A DNA stretch of 6,281 nucleotides from NCBI GenBank assembly GCA_007127385.1, contig SKZM01000170.1:1-6281 (forward strand). The letters run 5' to 3'. The notes beneath the pieces were generated by a model. It worked only from the letters and a program-made list of their open reading frames with translations. It had not been told where the DNA came from and did no database searches. Source of the stretch: Methanosalsum sp. (lineage in GTDB: Archaea; Halobacteriota; Methanosarcinia; Methanosarcinales; Methanosarcinaceae). Shown piece by piece: positions 5,516 through 6,281 of the stretch (position 1 is its first letter; every line of letters starts with the position of its first letter). The translations under genes and the position numbers were made by a program.

Positions 5516-6103
5516 ATGACAGACGATGAAACGATTGAAATGTATGGAAGAATGTACTTTGCATTGCAAAATCTTGAGAAGTGTTCTGAGTTTACTTCTC
5601 TGATACCTGAAGTGAGGACAAATCTTGTCTATGCAAGATCTTCTGCAAGGGATACAGATGATGTTCTGGCAGTTGATGGAAGGATCACTGTTGTTAATGG
5701 TATGCCCCATGCATCAGGAGATGTGAAATTTGCAGCTTCAAGTCACATGGCCCGGCTCATGCTAGAGCTAAGGAAAGTGGATCCTTCCTATCGTGCAGGA
5801 ATCGATTTTGCCAATGATCCTGAACTGGTCAGCTGGCTTGAGGACTATTGCCGTGAGAATAAGTGGTTGTTTGGCTTGATTGACCGGAGCAGGGAACCTG
5901 ATGAAATTAAACAGGCTGAAGGGATGTCAATGCCATGGAAGGTCCAGGAAGCAGTCCGATCAGTTGATGGGCAGGTCCCTAAAATATTTTATGAGACTGG
6001 TGCAGTAGGAAAAGAGCCGGTAAGTGTTCTTGTAGGATCAGATCCTCTAGAAGTTGTAGACCAGGTTTGTGAAATAGCGAGGGCATACTATGGCAGAAAA
6101 TGA
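5516..6103 (+). CDS. thiN: Stand-alone ThiN-type thiamine-phosphate synthase
   Basis: ThiN joins HMP-pyrophosphate and thiazole phosphate to make thiamine phosphate, replacing bacterial ThiE in many archaea. In many species it is the C-terminal part of ThiD-ThiN or a regulator (ThiR) behind a helix-turn-helix; here it stands alone at 195 residues. Family signatures are SLIPEVRTNLVYA (28-40), DVLAVDGRI (49-57), GDVKFAASSHMARLML (68-83), DRSREPDE (123-130), EGMSMPW (135-141), VPKIFYETGAVGKEP (154-168) and VGSDPLEVV near the end. Arg56 and His77 have the same 21-residue spacing as the essential Arg320 and His341 I recall from a crenarchaeal ThiN, which favours an enzyme over a ThiR regulator. 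Residues 1-27 are too short for a DNA-binding domain. No TPP riboswitch is visible upstream. It is divergent from tyrS and convergent with the rubredoxin gene, so it is probably monocistronic. Confidence 0.9.
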   Translation: MTDDETIEMYGRMYFALQNLEKCSEFTSLIPEVRTNLVYARSSARDTDDVLAVDGRITVVNGMPHASGDVKFAASSHMARLMLELRKVDPSYRAGIDFANDPELVSWLEDYCRENKWLFGLIDRSREPDEIKQAEGMSMPWKVQEAVRSVDGQVPKIFYETGAVGKEPVSVLVGSDPLEVVDQVCEIARAYYGRK

Positions 6104-6132
6104 TTTCAAAGTTGGGAAGATAGACAATAAGG

Positions 6133-6138
6133 TTTTTT
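6133..6138 (+). terminator. Short T-run after thiN
   Basis: Six T about 30 bases after the thiN stop, in the 50-base gap before the convergent rubredoxin gene, may end thiN transcription. No hairpin precedes it. Confidence 0.3.
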
Positions 6139-6153
6139 CATCTTTCATACTCC

Positions 6154-6281
6154 TTAATCGCATGGTTCGAACGCACTTTTATCGGCACCGCACTCCGGAC
6201 AGACCCAATCTTCCGGCAAGTCGTCAAACGCGGTTCCTGGTTCAATTCCACCGTCCGGATCACCTTTTTCAGGGTCATAGA
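6154..6281 (-). CDS. Rubredoxin, C-terminal part (5' end outside the window)
   Basis: A small iron protein that passes single electrons, often to oxygen- or peroxide-reducing enzymes such as flavodiiron proteins and rubrerythrin in anaerobes. The visible 41 codons begin [16 protein letters not shown] and contain [21 protein letters not shown], ending EPCD with TAA. The second Cys pair of the Fe(Cys)4 site (VCPECGA) and the aromatic residues of [10 protein letters not shown] are present; the first CxxCG pair lies upstream outside the window, just before the Tyr-Asp-Pro. Since family members are about 52-55 residues, only some 12 residues are missing, unless it is fused to another domain. GC is 56 percent over 6161-6260, against 37 percent for 5521-5620 in thiN, with many GCG, CCG and GTC codons, unlike its neighbours. 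Confidence 0.93.
   Translation of the reverse strand, partial: YDPEKGDPDGGIEPGTAFDDLPEDWVCPECGADKSAFEPCD

Overview
This window looks like chromosomal DNA from a methanogenic archaeon of the Methanosarcinaceae type, probably a methylotrophic genus such as Methanolobus, Methanococcoides or Methanohalophilus. The evidence is Sep-tRNA:Cys-tRNA synthase (a marker of methanogens and a few relatives), an archaeal-type tyrosyl-tRNA synthetase with a variant KMASS loop, a stand-alone archaeal ThiN thiamine-phosphate synthase, and a GGTA-N6-TACC dyad of the Methanosarcina NrpR kind before an ammonium transporter gene. TATA boxes of the TTTATATA type and GGTGAT-like ribosome sites agree. The genus is an inference; archaeal identity is firm.

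Layout. At 1-579 (+) lies the 3' half of pscS, the second enzyme of tRNA-dependent cysteine synthesis. At 640-1019 (+) lies a decayed C-terminal relic of a cation-transporting P-type ATPase, with one nonsense codon and three frameshifts. At 1092-2934 is a nitrogen-control unit: TATA box, NrpR-like operator, amt, glnK and a hairpin/T-run terminator. GlnK is expected to plug the Amt pore when ammonium is plentiful, while NrpR with 2-oxoglutarate would set transcription, so both layers of ammonium control are visible here.

Convergent to it on the minus strand are tyrS (4218-5171) and, downstream of tyrS, an unrecognised acidic coiled-coil protein (2970-4124) with its own strong ribosome site. 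A 344-base non-coding interval (5172-5515) separates tyrS from the divergent thiN (5516-6103, +). It holds a tyrS promoter, a tyrS leader hairpin with a tiny upstream ORF, and a larger stem-loop at 5319-5351. The window closes with the 3' end of a rubredoxin gene (6154-6281, -), which is much richer in GC than its neighbours.

Most of the window is ordinary housekeeping and nitrogen metabolism. I see no CRISPR array, insertion sequence, tRNA, rRNA or obvious new defence or mobile system. The most rewarding items are the NrpR-like operator with its extra tandem half-site, the ATPase relic, the unknown coiled-coil protein, the structured tyrS-thiN spacer, and the compositionally odd rubredoxin.
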